From Polytrichum commune (taxonomy: Eukaryota; Streptophyta; Polytrichopsida; Polytrichales; Polytrichaceae): 64,000 bases of DNA. The notes under the pieces are model-generated. The model was not told the origin of the DNA. It saw nothing but the letters and a program-made list of their open reading frames with translations, and did no database searches. Location of the stretch: the NCBI GenBank assembly GCA_950295325.1, contig OX485806.1, forward strand, positions 4,340,001-4,404,000, given 5' to 3'. A program made the translations under genes and the position numbers. This document shows, piece after piece, positions 11,855-23,400 of this stretch. The stretch's first letter is position 1, and each line of letters opens with the position of its first letter.

Positions 11855-12635
11855 GTTATCCCTCCCGTGTATCATCACGCTAGTTATTGAAAGATACTCA
11901 TATTTTCTTGAAGCTTTTCTATTCACTGAGCGTGATTAACTCTTCTTCTTCTTCTTCTTCTTTCCCTAGTACACCCTAAACTATGTAATATCAACCTTTT
12001 TAACGTGACTCCTTCTCTTATGTCCCATAACTCCAAGAAACGGATCTTCGTAATTTAAATCTCACTCCTTGTTGTCACAATTCCCTCTTGTATATCACAA
12101 ATTTTGACATTAAAGCAAACCACCAAACGATTCAAACCACGCCCTTGTATTGTGCCATGTTGTCATTATTGGAGCCCCCTGAAATCTACTAGAATGGAGG
12201 ATCCGCACCCATCTTCCATAACCGCCACCGGATCCATGATCTCACAAGATTCAAGAAGCTTCCCCTCCTCTTGTGCTTCTGCCTCTCTTCTCTCTCGCAG
12301 AGCAGTTGCGAACGCTTAGAGAATCGTCGCCCGAAATGCTTCCAGTCTTCATTTTCTACACTCTCAGAGTGCAGAATCCACTACCATGTGCTCCACTGAG
12401 GTGTGCAACAATTTTCCCTTCCTTCCCCATCCACTTTAAGCTCTCACTGCTTCAAATTCTATCATGTTCTCATGCTCATCACTCACCAGAACATGTCGGT
12501 AACTCCGTCGAGGCTCACTTTGCTCCCAAATTTCAAGAAGCTTATGAAGGAAGTGATTGGCGGTTTGATTCCCGGCAGTGAAATCGTCTCTCTACTTCAC
12601 GGGGAAAAAACTAGCCAGGTGGCCATGCACAGTCT
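11855..12635. other. Sequence upstream of the phosphatase relic
   Basis: Contains a (CTT)n run at 11940-11965 and pyrimidine-rich sequence that could be an old 5' region. Frames at 12104-12581 show no recognised domain. It may hold unrecognised decayed exons of the purple acid phosphatase that follows, but this is inference from position only. Confidence 0.3.
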
Positions 12636-12930
12636 GTGTTCCAAAACACAAACAAATCTCAAGAAGCTTGTGGCATGGAGTTTGAAAGATGTCTGGAGCT
12701 GGACAGACAACTGTGCCTGAATTCCCTGGCTTCTCAGGTTTCTGGGTATTCTTCAGGTAATTATTATGGTGGGGGGAAGGCACAGTTGCTGAGCCCTCAG
12801 GACGGGAAGACTTGTAAAAGCTTTGGCACAAGTACAAAGTGGACCTTGCCTTGCTTTGCTTTGGATGGTCATGTGCACAATTATGAACAAAGCTGCCCCA
12901 TGTACGAGATAGGAATTCATTACTGCTTGA
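12636..12930 (+). pseudogene. Purple acid phosphatase fragment, frameshifted
   Basis: Three blocks of the plant purple acid phosphatase catalytic domain can be read in order. First is 'EFERCLELDRQ' (family FIE-CL-SVDR-), then 'GYSSGNYYG' (family HRVLGYSSG-YYG), then in another frame 'REDL' stop 'KLWHKYKVDLAL' (family GRE-LQ-LWQKYKVDLA). Back in the first frame is 'GHVHNYEQSCPMYE' (family GHVHNYERTCP-Y-), whose two histidines at 12870-12878 are the metal-binding GHxH motif. Functional enzymes hydrolyse phosphate esters using an Fe-metal centre. Here the His-Arg before GYSSG reads Ser-Gln, and two frameshifts plus a stop (near 12815) break the chain. Only about 90 of some 450-650 family residues are present, so this is a gene relic; the other exons were not found. 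Exact subfamily cannot be told. Confidence 0.75.
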
Positions 12931-13894
12931 TTTGTTACTGAATCTGTGGCATATGCACTTGTCTTTAACACCTTGATATTTTGGTCTGCTTAGGTTTCAA
13001 CGGAGGGAAGGGAAGAGAAGGAAAGATACAAGTTCGTGTCTGGTCAAATTCTCTTCAAGATCTGCATGTAAGCTCTTGAATTTAACCTGTTTGTTGTGAG
13101 AGTTTATGGATTTTGACATAGGTGTGAGAACTGTGGCCAATCTATTGACTCTTTGGGTTGGTGACTCAATAATCTTTTCTCCAAGCTGTGAATTTGTCCA
13201 TTCTACAACTCCATGTATGATGCCCATCATTTATATTCTCATCATTTTTTGCATATTGTTATGAGGTTTTGAACAAACATGTCCCAAGTAGTTTGAACTT
13301 TGCGTATGTGTGCAAGCTCGGGACATCATCCGTGCCCCATGTATGAAATCATCAATTTCAGCATTACAATGTTGCACTTTGTGTTATTCCATAATGTCAC
13401 ATCTGGAGTAAATATCTTTTATCACACATCCATGTTAACACTACACAATTCCTTAATATCATGAGTTTAGAGTGTACAATTCAAACATAAGCGTCCTAAT
13501 AAGAAAAGTAACCAAATTAGGATTGTCTATCTTACAGTAGACTTGCTTTCAATTCTTGGAACACTTTTGTTGGGTGTAGAAACTCTTATTCACGCCAACT
13601 GCGAGTCAAAAGACCTCCATGTCACCTAACTTAGTTGTTGCAACTTTAGCTTTACAGTTGTTTCATAACAATGGTCAACGTGATGATACACATTTGAGTT
13701 ATGATTTAAATGGCCCACATACCAGATTGTGGATTCATTGCAACCCATCATCCCTACCTGGGCCTACTTAGAGGTCTTGCCCTTGGAGCTAGGCCTCCGC
13801 CAGTCTTAAGAGAATCTAGATAAACATGTACCCCCATACATTTGTGGTTAAATCATTGCAACTTGACCGGATGTTGTTATTTTTAGCTAGAATA
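12931..13894. other. Intergenic DNA, no gene recognised
   Basis: No further phosphatase blocks could be read downstream in any frame. The sequence is AT-rich with no other identified feature. Confidence 0.45.
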
Positions 13895-14040
13895 ACTCCC
13901 AAATCAGAGTCAAAAACCTTGGATTAATCTAGTGAACTTAAATTGAGATGAATAAACAACCAACCTAAAGGGATCAATTTTTATTTATTATTACCCCCTC
14001 AGTAGTTGTTAGGAAAACCAAACTGGGACCCGGTTGAAAG
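13895..14040. repeat. Dispersed repeat, partner at 27830-27965
   Basis: Shares in direct orientation the ordered motifs 'gaacttaaattgaga-gaat', 'aaccaacc', 'taccccctcagtag-tgttagg' and 'aaaccaaactggga' with 27830-27965. The copies are roughly three-quarters alike by eye, so they are remnants of one older element. No ends could be defined. Confidence 0.5.
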
Positions 14041-15204
14041 AGTTAAGACACCTAGCTTTGACAATCACCTCCCCACCGCCCTATTCTCTTCCACCCAATT
14101 GGAATTCATACACCTCATCTCATCTCATCTTATCTTATCGTATGTTGACACTTTTGCTCTCCTCAGAACTTACTTGCACCCGTGCACAATGATCCGTGGT
14201 ATGCACCCTTGCACATTTGAATGAAGCCACCCATGATTGCATGTGGCAAGGTTTTAGGCTTTTGTTGTGTGTGTGTGCAAGAGCCGTTGTTCATAAGCGT
14301 TTGGAGGAAATCAAGTGCGCCGATTTTTTGACTTTGGAGATGGTACCATGATTTGGATGTACGACTTTGAGGAATAAATGGGTCGCCCTCGTTCCACTCA
14401 CGACCGGAACCATCGACAAGTGTAATAGGATGAAATGAATCCAAGGAGTAGTAGCCTGCGGTATAGTGTCATTCAAGTTCTTTCAAGGGCGAGTCCAAGG
14501 CTCTAGAGCTACATCATATCCCAATTACATGCACAATGACAAAACTATGATTGTCGTCATTCGTGGTGGGGGTCCCCATATGCAAGTTACTTGCCCACTT
14601 GCCAACTCAAATGTTGACAACATTCACCTAGTGCATTTGCATCGAATTTGATTGTTGTTGAGCCTCCCCAAGAGTGTAGGCCCCACTATCATTGACTATG
14701 TCCAAAATTAAGGAAATTGTTCTCTTGCTAGTAATAACACATTATTCATTTGTGATTCACCTTTTGTTTAGTTGGGGGGGGTCGGAATAATGACTACAAA
14801 GTTTATTACAATGTTTGTTTGGTAGTTACATGTCACATGCCACATTGTGCACGATTATTCAAAATTAATGTGGCTCGCATTAATAATATCAAGCCGTATA
14901 CGAAGTGGGGAGGAAGATCGTCTTGTGGCCTTATTAATCAAGTAAGCTTCTTGACTATAGTTACAATTTTGTGGATAATGCAAGCACACTGGGATGTATT
15001 AGTTTGTACGTCATGGCTGTGCTTCAACAAAGCCTTGCACATGTTATGCACATCAACATTGTGCTTGATTTGGAGGAATGAGTTGCACACATGTGTTGCT
15101 TATAAGATAGTGAATTATTCTTATCGAAAAAGAAAAAGAAAGAAACAACTTTTCAACCACCATATCCATGAAAATGCAAGCACAAGACAGTTCAATCTTG
15201 AAAG
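14041..15204. other. Intergenic DNA, no gene recognised
   Basis: Contains a short (ATCTC)-type repeat near 14110-14140 and a run of eight G near 14774. A long open frame starting at 14819 is not accepted as a gene because its C-terminus is only translated microsatellite. Confidence 0.45.
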
Positions 15205-15292
15205 GACAAAATTTGTTGTTGTTGTCGTTGTTCTCCTTCTTCTCCTTCTTCTTGTTCTTTGTATTCTTATTCTTATTCTTATTCTTATTAAG
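15205..15292. repeat. Compound microsatellite (GTT)n-(CTT)n-(ATTCTT)n
   Basis: Imperfect trinucleotide tracts of GTT then CTT/CTC are followed by a hexamer tract 'attcttattcttattctt'. The tract creates long open frames on both strands with monotonous Val/Leu/Ile or Lys/Asn content. Confidence 0.85.
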
Positions 15293-15489
15293 TATTATCA
15301 AGTATAAATTCCATTAAATTCAATCACACGATAAAATAAAAAATAAAAACACAAAACAATGGGATGACAACCACATTTCAATTTTGCATGTTCTACAAGT
15401 AGATGTTGGCATATATGCGGTTTAGGCATGATCATAGAAAAATTCCCCGCGTAAAGAAATAGAAATAAGAAGTAATTCATATTTTCTTA

Positions 15490-15670
15490 GAATGTTTATC
15501 ACAATAACCATATTACTATGAGTTCTCTAAGTGGATATTCTCTTTGACCTATGCTTGTGATATTTAGCTACCCTATTTCTGATCTCTAGCTCGTTACAAA
15601 ACCAAGATCGTTTGATTCCCGAAATGGATTCGTGTGGCACCTAAATAGGCTTGCAATCTACCTATAAGTA
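15490..15670. repeat. Dispersed repeat, inverted partner at 2845-3010
   Basis: Complement of this segment aligns by eye with 2845-3010 through 'agaaatagggtag', 'cataggtc-aagagaatatcca' and 'catagtaa--tgg-tattgtga'. A diverged remnant, no ends visible. Confidence 0.5.
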
Positions 15671-17030
15671 TATCAAGATATATACTACGTTCCAAAGTCT
15701 CTTAACTCCATTTAGGTGGACATTAACCCTCCCCCTACAAACTTTTAAAGGGAGAAATGTGCCCTGTCGCAATATGGGATCCTTGGGTAGCCCTGCCTAA
15801 TCACATTTGAGTTTTTTCAATCCAGACTAAAAATTGTTGCCCACCCCGCCCGACTTCAAAAGAAATTGCCCTTGCATTCTTGAAGGCATTGTGTCCTCAA
15901 AACCCATATTAAGTGCACTTCACCTCCAAGGTCCAAAATCCAACATACATGTTGCCTTCCCTTTAATAGATAAGCACTTCACTAGGATTTCAAATTTGAA
16001 GTGAAACTATCAATAAAGCATGTAATAAACTTGGAAGTCAAAAATGTTACAAAATCCTCATTAGCATTGAGGTTAAAAATTAATTTCATAATAGTTTAGT
16101 TGATGCCATCTACCTTCACAAGTATTCCATACACATTCAAACTAATTAATTATTATTAAATTAAATTAAATTCATTAATCCTAATTAATCTTGAGTTAAA
16201 AAAGATCATGTGCATTCACAACATACTTTGAAAGCCCCTTATACACATCTTTTTTTTGTAAAATTTAGCAAGACACGTACAATTTCAATTACAAAATACA
16301 AGTGACAATACATATACATAAAAAATTGCATATATATATAGTCATTCACATAAATATACAAATATGCTTTTGGATAATAATCAGCTCCTATCCATTGTTT
16401 AATGGAAAACCCTAGCATTCATCAATAAAGGTGTTGAGGAGGCTCTCATCCCCAGATGACTCTCGTGAGCATATGAGTATGCAATATATGTCATAGAAGC
16501 TAATGCAATTTGTTTCTAAGTTTATCATTAAATTGTCAATATGACAGTTTGTTGTTGGTTCCCTTTGATATCAATGTAAGCCAATCTACAGTAGGTTCCA
16601 AACTATTTTGAATTGTGGACGTGCTCCCAGTTTTATGCTTCAAAAACAATTGCATTTAATTGCATGTAGCCACCTCAATATATATTCGTTTTTCACCAAA
16701 TCAATTGCAACTTGTGAAGCCATCAATGGTCTTTCACCACCACATATTAATCATGAGCAATTGTCAAAAATTAAAAGATTTGGTTGTAATTAGTGAATTG
16801 TGTTGTCAAGAGCTCAAACATGCATACTCCCTTGTAGAGCTCCTCGCGCCACCTCATTGTTTTGATGGCATGTATTCATCGGAAAGCTTAATGTATAAAG
16901 TTCAAGATTACAACATGAAGTGTCATTGCAATGGAGATTGGCTTGCACATATGAGATATTGTGGCTTGAAGTTGTTTTGGAGGTAGTTTGGACAGGAGCA
17001 TAAGAGTTGCTTTTGTTGTTCTGTTGGTGA
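15671..17030. other. Intergenic DNA, no gene recognised
   Basis: AT-rich, with an AATTA-rich patch at 16140-16180 and a short (TA)n near 16330. Frames at 16608-16986 show no motif. It may include the 5' flank of the Tc1-type element that follows, but inverted terminal repeats were not found. Confidence 0.4.
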
Positions 17031-18091
17031 TTGAATATATTGATTTTCAAATTGTGCATTGGGTCTTTGAGAGGTACTATTCCGTACAAAATCTTGAGTG
17101 ATGAAGAAAGGGGTCGCATTGTGGGAATGCGTGAGAGTGGAATAAAGAGTTCAGACATTGCATTTGTATTGAATGTTTCATTGTCAATTATTTCTACTAT
17201 CTTGACAAATTGGAAGGTCCGAGGGAGTGTGAAATCTTTGATATCCCGATGTGGTAGGCATCAGAAGTTGACTAATTGTGATGCTAGAGTGTTGGCACGG
17301 TATGTTAGAGATAATAGAAGACAACCATTGTCATAATTATCAAGCCTATTGAATGTGAGTTGTAACACAATAGGGTCGTACTTAGATGACTTGGGTTTTA
17401 GAAATTGCAATGCACCAAAAAAACCATATCTTAGTGAGATGTACACATTAGATAGGCTTGAATTTTCCCGTGTTCATGAAAGTTGGAGTTTTGAAGATTG
17501 GTGCAATGTGATTTGGTCAGATGAGTCATCATTTGAAATTGGTAAAAATTCAAGGCAAATTAGAGTGTGGTGAAGACTATACGAAAGATATGCCTGGGAT
17601 TGCATAGCTCCAACTTTTAGGAATGGCCATACTTTGGTGATGGTTTGGGGTGCATTTACTGGCTTTGATAAATGCCCTCTTGTTATTATGCCTCCGTACA
17701 AAAGATCAACAAGCAATTTTGTAACCATTGTTTATGAGGCAACATTAAGCAGTTTTTACTTTTACATGATCACCCTTAACAATTGAAACTTATGGAAGAT
17801 GGCGCTCAAGACCACTATAGCTCACTTTCGTTGCAATGGAGACAAGCTTATGGTATGGCAAAACTAATTTGGCATGCAAACTCTCCATATTTGAATCCCA
17901 TAGAATTGTTTTGGAAAATTGTCAAAGATTTGTTACGACATTGTCCTAAACCAAAAAACAAGGAGGAAAGGGCACAAACCATTCAATCAACATGATATAC
18001 AATATCTTTGGAGCAACTCCGAACTTAAATTCAAACTATGCATGATAGAATTCAAGCAGTCTTTTCAGCAAGAGGTGGTAGCACTAGATGA
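17031..18091 (+). pseudogene. Tc1-type (DD34E) mariner transposase, recently broken
   Basis: The N-terminal part, read from 17075, is a paired-like helix-turn-helix: 'LSDEERGRIVGMRESGIKSS' followed by 'DIAFVLNVS', then 'GRHQKLTNCDARVLARYVRD'. The catalytic core follows: 'VIWSDESSFEI' (first Asp), 'VMVWGAF', 'MEDGAQDHY' (second Asp) and 'HANSPYLNPIELFWKIVKD', the Tc1 hallmark with the Glu 34 residues after the second Asp. The chain ends with 'MHDRIQAVFSARGG' and a stop at 18089-18091, as in full-length Tc1 proteins. It is broken by an in-frame TAA at 17335, a TGA at 17572 and a frameshift near 17765; two further stops lie near 17996 and 18033. Tc1 transposases move by cut and paste into TA sites. 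DD34E Tc1 proteins are common in animals and fungi; the usual mariner-like proteins of flowering plants are DD39D. The terminal repeats of the element were not found. Confidence 0.9.
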
Positions 18092-20081
18092 TAGATACTA
18101 TATTATAGTTATTATTTTAAATGTATGAATTTCTACTTTTGTAATGCGAATTACTCATATTGTCAAAGTAGACTCTATTATCTTTCCAACACAATTTATG
18201 GTTTGTGAATTGATGGATTTTGAGCCTACAAGAGGTTTTCAAAGTTTATTGTTTTCATTCTCATTCAACTCTAGGGAAAAAATTCAAAATATTTTTGGAC
18301 CCTATTGTACATATTTGATGGGCAATCCATCAAGTGAAATGGATCACTATACTTCACCCAACAATTACCAAACTTTCTAAGCATCCTATAAACCCTCACA
18401 ACAAACCAAACCTTGATTGGAGCTAATTTACGTGCTCTACCATTTTTTTATATAATTTTAGGTTTAGGCGTGTTCAAAAAAAACATACACCATAGATTTA
18501 ACTTAGATTTATAATTATATCATGGTTTTTTGTGGCATAAGGACTTTAGGTTTCAGACATAGATAGATAAATAGATAGATAGATTGTTACCCTTAATCCA
18601 AATCAATTGATCTTTTAATACACTTGGATTTCCTATTCTTTAAAGGTACTCCATATATATTCATAGTTATGAGTCATAATTTTTGTGGTATATAAATCTA
18701 CACGTAACACAACAAAGTTCAAAATTATAACCCTTTTGTGCACTCACGTATAATTATTGTACATGTTTAGTAGAGTGCAGCCCCAAGTGCTCTTTACAAT
18801 TGCAACACCAAATTTGCTTATTTTAAATACCAATCTATGATATCACATAGGAGTTACTTGATATTACGTACTTGATATCAATATCTTTTGTAAGTTTCAT
18901 GTGGAAACATACTTTGGTGAGAATACTATTTTCTTAGATAAATTACACAATGAGCAACTTGATCACTCTTGCTTCCATCTTGAGACTTGTTGGGCATAAG
19001 GTTTTCTTACAAACATTTATGAATGGGTAACAATATCTATTTCATCAATTTGTGGCTTACTCTTAGGTGGTCAAAGCAAGGTTTTCATGGATCGCTTTGC
19101 CTTACTTGGATGTGGAAATGATCCCACCCACTCACCTACCCATCCACCTCGGCTTTGCAACAGAAAAGGATTTGCTTCTTTATGAGGGTGCACTTTAACC
19201 CCTAAATGCTCAAGAAGCGAAAAAGAAGTTGCAAGTGTTTTCAAAGATAAAATTTTCAACCCAAACGTTTTTTTTTCTTTTTTTTTGGTTTCCCTTGTCC
19301 GACGTAATAAATTTTTGCACCATTTAGAGAAGACTAATTGAAATTTTACATCAATTTACTCTAAGATATGGACCTTGAAGTGCTTGGAACCCTTTTTTAC
19401 TTTGTTACAAAATTAGTTATTATGGGGAAGTAACAATGTTAGTGACATGAATATGTTTGATTTTTCCCACCAAATTATGCAACTCGTATATTTAGCCAGT
19501 CATATCAAAGATCAAGTGTTTTTTTTCAATTTTTATTGGTTTATAAAGGAAAATGCTTGCAAAATGATTTTTTGGAGACCAAGGATAAAGATCCATATTC
19601 TGATCGCACGGATGTAATTTAAAATTGACTCTCTAAAGTGTTCTCTAGCATGCCAACACAAAATAAAGTTTCTAATTCATACCTTATAGTAAATCTTTGA
19701 TTCAAGCTAAACCCCTCAAGCTTTTAGGGCTTAAACATATTATGCATAGCATTTTTTAGCCAAGTCAAGATTCAACTCTCCCTTCCCCAACATGCAAATG
19801 CTTGACATAAATATCTAAAGAATATCCTCCTTATGAAAGAGCTCCATGCTTGCAAACCCCCCCAACACCCATTAAAGAGGGTGATATTAGCCATCATCTC
19901 ATAATGAGTATGGACCTCTGTTACTTTAGCCTTCTGGACCCCACCTTGATGTGTTTCAAGTCATGTAAGGCTTTTGGCTTGGACTTTCCCTTGCATGCTC
20001 ATGCAACCTAAAAAGAGTCGCCACCTAATATTCTGATGGAGTTTGCGACCCACTAGGTGGCAATTCACATGGATGGGAGGT
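18092..20081. other. Intergenic DNA, no gene recognised
   Basis: Frames at 18144-18380 have no recognised domain. A (GATA)-type microsatellite lies at 18558-18585 and a T-rich run at 19268-19288. Nothing else was supported. Confidence 0.45.
18558..18585. repeat. (AGAT)n microsatellite
   Basis: Tetranucleotide run 'atagatagataaatagatag' and on, with one interruption. Confidence 0.85.
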
Positions 20082-20156
20082 ATCTACTAGTGTAGGGTGG
20101 TGCCCACTACCATGTGTTGTCCCACATGGTGGTAGGCACAACCCTACACCAGTAGA
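20082..20156. repeat. 35-bp-arm hairpin with 6-nt loop
   Basis: Left arm (20082-20116) begins 'atctactagtgtagggtggt' and ends 'accatgtg'. The loop is 'ttgtcc'. The right arm (20123-20156) is its complement with about four mismatches, some of which would be G-U pairs in RNA. The size and near-perfect stem suit a solo foldback element or a small-RNA precursor. The motif 'caccagtag' is shared with the ends of the MITEs at 11692 and 50422. Confidence 0.8.
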
Positions 20157-20849
20157 TGCTTTGAATTGATAGGTTCATTTCATTTTATTAGAGGGGCTCA
20201 CCTCCACTACCTTGAGTAAAACATTTGCTTTTCCACATGTAACATTGCACTTACGAAGTGTGAGTGGTTTTGCATGATTTCATGTTGTCATCCTTCTTGA
20301 ATATGATGCCAAACTTTCAAAAGAAGCAACAATTGCTAAACTTTTTCTAACATGTTCTAGTGTTGTGATTTTATTGTCTAAAGTAATTTGTAATAGAACG
20401 AAAATGGTCAGATCCATTCTAATATTGGGATAGCACGACTCCAAATAACATAGTCCGAGACGTTCATGGAGACTAAGAAGGAAAAGAAGCTTATTCATGT
20501 CAACATGGAGTACGATTTGTGGAGAAGCAAAAACCACACTGAATAGTCCTAATACTGTGAGCACTTAATAATTTTCTAGAGCCTACACTATTTCTCATAA
20601 TAAGGATTATTATGGGTCACAATTCGCTTTATATTGTGTCATGTGACCAAGGCTTTTAAATAGTGATGTGGATTTCTCTTGGTCATGAACCGTTAATTAT
20701 GACTTCAAGAATCCTAAATCATTTTTCCTCATGGCCTTGGTCACATGTGTAAAACGGCCTCAACTTGTTGTATGATGAATTATGCGTTTTTACAAATATG
20801 TGCCATGCATAAATACACTAAGGTTGATGTATGTAATTTGGATATTTTT
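20157..20849. other. Intergenic DNA with a small inverted repeat
   Basis: The 15-bp motif 'tcatgtgaccaaggc' near 20638 reappears inverted as 'gccttggtcacatg' near 20735, bounding about 120 bp. No gene was recognised. Confidence 0.4.
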
Positions 20850-21215
20850 CTTTGTGCACCCACTTTTTGTAGGATGTGAAACACACAATAAATGCGAGAT
20901 GATTAGCAAATCCAAATGTAGTCTGTAGCCATTCGCCTCGTGATTTTTTAGAGCTAATATGAATATCTTCTTCATATCTTGTCAAAATGATGATTCATGT
21001 GCTCACTAAGTGGTTCAATGAGTCCCCCCAATCATGTTGACTATTGAACTTAAAATGATTAGCATGTTTTGAGCACGTAACCCAATCTCTTTAGACAAAT
21101 GTCTTTTTGGTGGCCATTTTTTTTTCCATGCCTAATCACATACCACTAAATTATAGGTGTCCATGTTATTGATATGTTGGAGTTAGGCACGTCTACCTTA
21201 GTATTATGGTACATG
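20850..21215. repeat. Dispersed repeat, partner at 52325-52665
   Basis: Ordered shared motifs in direct orientation include 'gatgattagc-aatccaa', 'gtagc--tt-gcctc', 'gctc-ttaagtgg-', 'atcatgttgact-ttgaa', 'aaaatgatt', 'ttgagcac-t--cccaatctcttt' and 'taggtgtccatgttattg'. A third short match occurs at 50175-50235. The copies are about 65-70% alike by eye over some 350 bp, indicating an old multicopy element. Confidence 0.6.
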
Positions 21216-21226
21216 TCATAACTCAA

Positions 21227-21480
21227 GGCCACTTCACACATGAGCCAAGGGCCGTGACCATGTAACTGTAAGGGCCATTAATTCTCATCCAAAGGACGCA
21301 CACCAGTACATGGTCTACAAGAATTTGCATGAGGCCTACCACCTGGGGTTGGGCCTTACGCAAATTCCGAAAAACCATGAAACATTCTTTATAGACTGCC
21401 ATGTAGAAATCCATGTACATTTTTAATAGACGATAATTTCTTTGGACCCACAACACGGTTAGAATGCAGTCGTTTTACAG
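21227..21480. mobile_element. Partial copy of the GGGCCACTTCACAC MITE family
   Basis: Begins 'ggccacttcacacatgagcc' and continues 'aagggccgtgaccatg', matching the left end at 29512. The rest is heavily diverged, and no right end is visible, so the copy is decayed or truncated. Confidence 0.5.
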
Positions 21481-21699
21481 TCATATTGAGACTCCTAGGG
21501 TTTTAAATGGGGATGGGGGGGGGGGGGTTTCATGACACCAAAATGATTGTTGTCAGGTGGTCTAGTGCTAAGTGACGAACTAAAGAATTGTTAGGTGTCA
21601 ATCTAAACCTTACTTGAGGTAGAGCATCTTGCTTTTCATGTCCATGCCACCCAATCTTAGCCAAGTGTCCATGATGGGTATACAAAGAACTATGGATGA

Positions 21700-21770
21700 G
21701 CTTAATCGGAGTACCATGATTCGAACATAGGACCTCATGGTTGTCACACACATACCTTACCCAAAGCCCC
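21700..21770 (-). repeat. tRNA-derived (SINE-head-like) sequence
   Basis: On the minus strand an A-box-like 'ttgggtaaggtatgtg' is followed about 30 bp later by 'tgttcgaatcatgg', close to the Pol III B box GGTTCGANTCC. The order and spacing are those of a tRNA or a tRNA-derived SINE. Acceptor-stem pairing is not convincing, so it is not called a tRNA gene. Confidence 0.35.
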
Positions 21771-21866
21771 ACTCCAATTTTAACAAACTTAGTAAATTTT
21801 CATATATATGTATATATATATAAAAAAATTATGAAGAGAGAGATGCTTGGGACATCATGTAGATAA

Positions 21867-22030
21867 GGGCCATTTCATAGACAAGGTTGTGGGCCCATGA
21901 CAATTGCACTTCAAGCATTTTCGTTGGGGCTGGGATGAACCAACCCATACACTGGTTCTTTGGAGACAAGGGTTTAGGCATTCAACAAGGAAGGAGTGTA
22001 TGGGTTGGTGCACCCAAATCCTCTCGTTGG
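21867..22030. mobile_element. Partial copy of the GGGCCACTTCACAC MITE family
   Basis: After TAA (21864-21866) it starts 'gggccatttcatagacaagg' and continues 'gtgggcccatgacaattgca' and 'cttcaagcattttcgttgg', the same order as 48071 onward. The right part departs from the family and runs into the CACTA-like end at 22034. Confidence 0.5.
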
Positions 22031-22453
22031 TGGCACTGCTAGAATTGTGGTATTTTCACGATAGGCACATACGACAGCAAATGGATTTGAGTCAAAACTT
22101 TTGACTGCAATGGCCTCCAATCACATTGGCTAGCCAATGTTCGACTCATGTTCAAATATTGTAGTGGAAGTGTCGTGAACTAGCACTACTCACTACTAGA
22201 AACAAGGTTCTTTCACGACAACACCATCTGACAACTTTCATTTCAAATCGAAACATTTCGACATTGATTCAAATAGATTTGGATTGTCACAAAAGGTTTG
22301 GTGACCTACTTCATTGGTTCGGCAACTACGACGGAGGTATGGTGTTTGCTACGTACTCCTTGTGCCACAGATTAATTTATGGGCATGAGTTGAAAAAAAT
22401 AAAATTTTGGCAAAAGATATTATTATTTTTCATGCTACATTTTCATCTTAGCT

Positions 22454-22673
22454 TTACATTGATTATCCCAATTAGTGTGTGTTATTATTCGGAGTTACGC
22501 AATGTTATAAGTATTTATTGAAAATTTAATATTCTACCAAGAAAAGTCATTTATAATGTCCAAACAACCTATTGAACTTTTGTTAGTAAAAATACATGTT
22601 GAACTCTTGAGTAAGACATTATTGCATTGTGTAACTCCGAATATTAACACACACTAATTGGGAATATCAATGT
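22454..22673. mobile_element. Hairpin MITE, 220 bp (copy 1)
   Basis: Ends are inverted matches over about 55 bp: left 'cccaattagtgtgtgttatt' then 'attcggagttac', right 'gtaactccgaatattaacac' then 'acactaattggg'. The middle reads 'gtccaaacaacctattgaac'. Related copies lie at 46905-47127 (complete), 25365-25560 and 47700-47830 (partial). No transposase and no certain target duplication, so the superfamily is open. Confidence 0.7.
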
Positions 22674-23179
22674 AGCATCAGGTATTTAACATCCATAAAA
22701 CTTCAATGGGTGAAATGTTTCATTGACCAAGCAATTGCAAGTCACAAAAATTGTCACATCAAGTTCATAATAGGAGTTGAGATGGGAATACAAGAGGTGG
22801 TAATCTCTCTCTCTAAATAAAAAGCGATCATGTGGTCTTCTCAACTATGTTCATTATTGATTCTAGAATGATTTCTATATTCAAAGCACATACTCCATTC
22901 TCATTGGTTGATGTCAACCATTCCACTCCACTTTACATCCAAGCTTTGGGGCTCAAGGAAATTTAAATGAATGGAAACTACATGTACTCTACATGACATA
23001 AAGTGGATAACGTGTCAAGGGTTAATACACCATATATGGTATTTAGTGTGACTATGGTAAGTTTTCTAAAAACACTTAGGAATAAGTCTACAAATCTTGT
23101 CATCCCAATTTACGTTTAGTTCATCCACTTTTGGTGTATTATGCATTCTAGCATTCTTAGAATGAATCACCATGATGGA

Positions 23180-23400
23180 TGATTGAAGTTTTGATGAAAA
23201 ATAACTTAGTAAGTGACACAAATTGCAAAGTTGCAAATCTCAGTTGTCCAATTTTTTTGACAAGGAACAACAAATAATGTTAGGTTCACATTTAGTGTTG
23301 GTGATACTACACATGCGGTTCACAATTAGCATTGAGCTAAACAAAAGAAAATTGGTGATTGTAAATGTTGTGACAAATCCACTTAAAAGACATGGTTCTA
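23180..23400. repeat. Dispersed repeat, partner at 63780-63977
   Basis: Shares 'gatgaaa-ataacttagtaagtgaca--aattgcaa', 'gacaaggaa', 'tagtgttggtgatactacac' and 'cacaattagcattgagc' in the same order and orientation with 63780-63977. The copies differ at many positions and have no visible ends of their own. Confidence 0.6.

Noticed and set aside
14819..15307. 162-codon plus-strand frame ending in a hydrophobic tail
   Set aside because: The apparent membrane segment is translated (GTT)n/(CTT)n microsatellite; the rest lacks any motif.
16608..16986. N-terminal extension of the Tc1-type transposase
   Set aside because: The frames do not join to the helix-turn-helix region and show no family motif.
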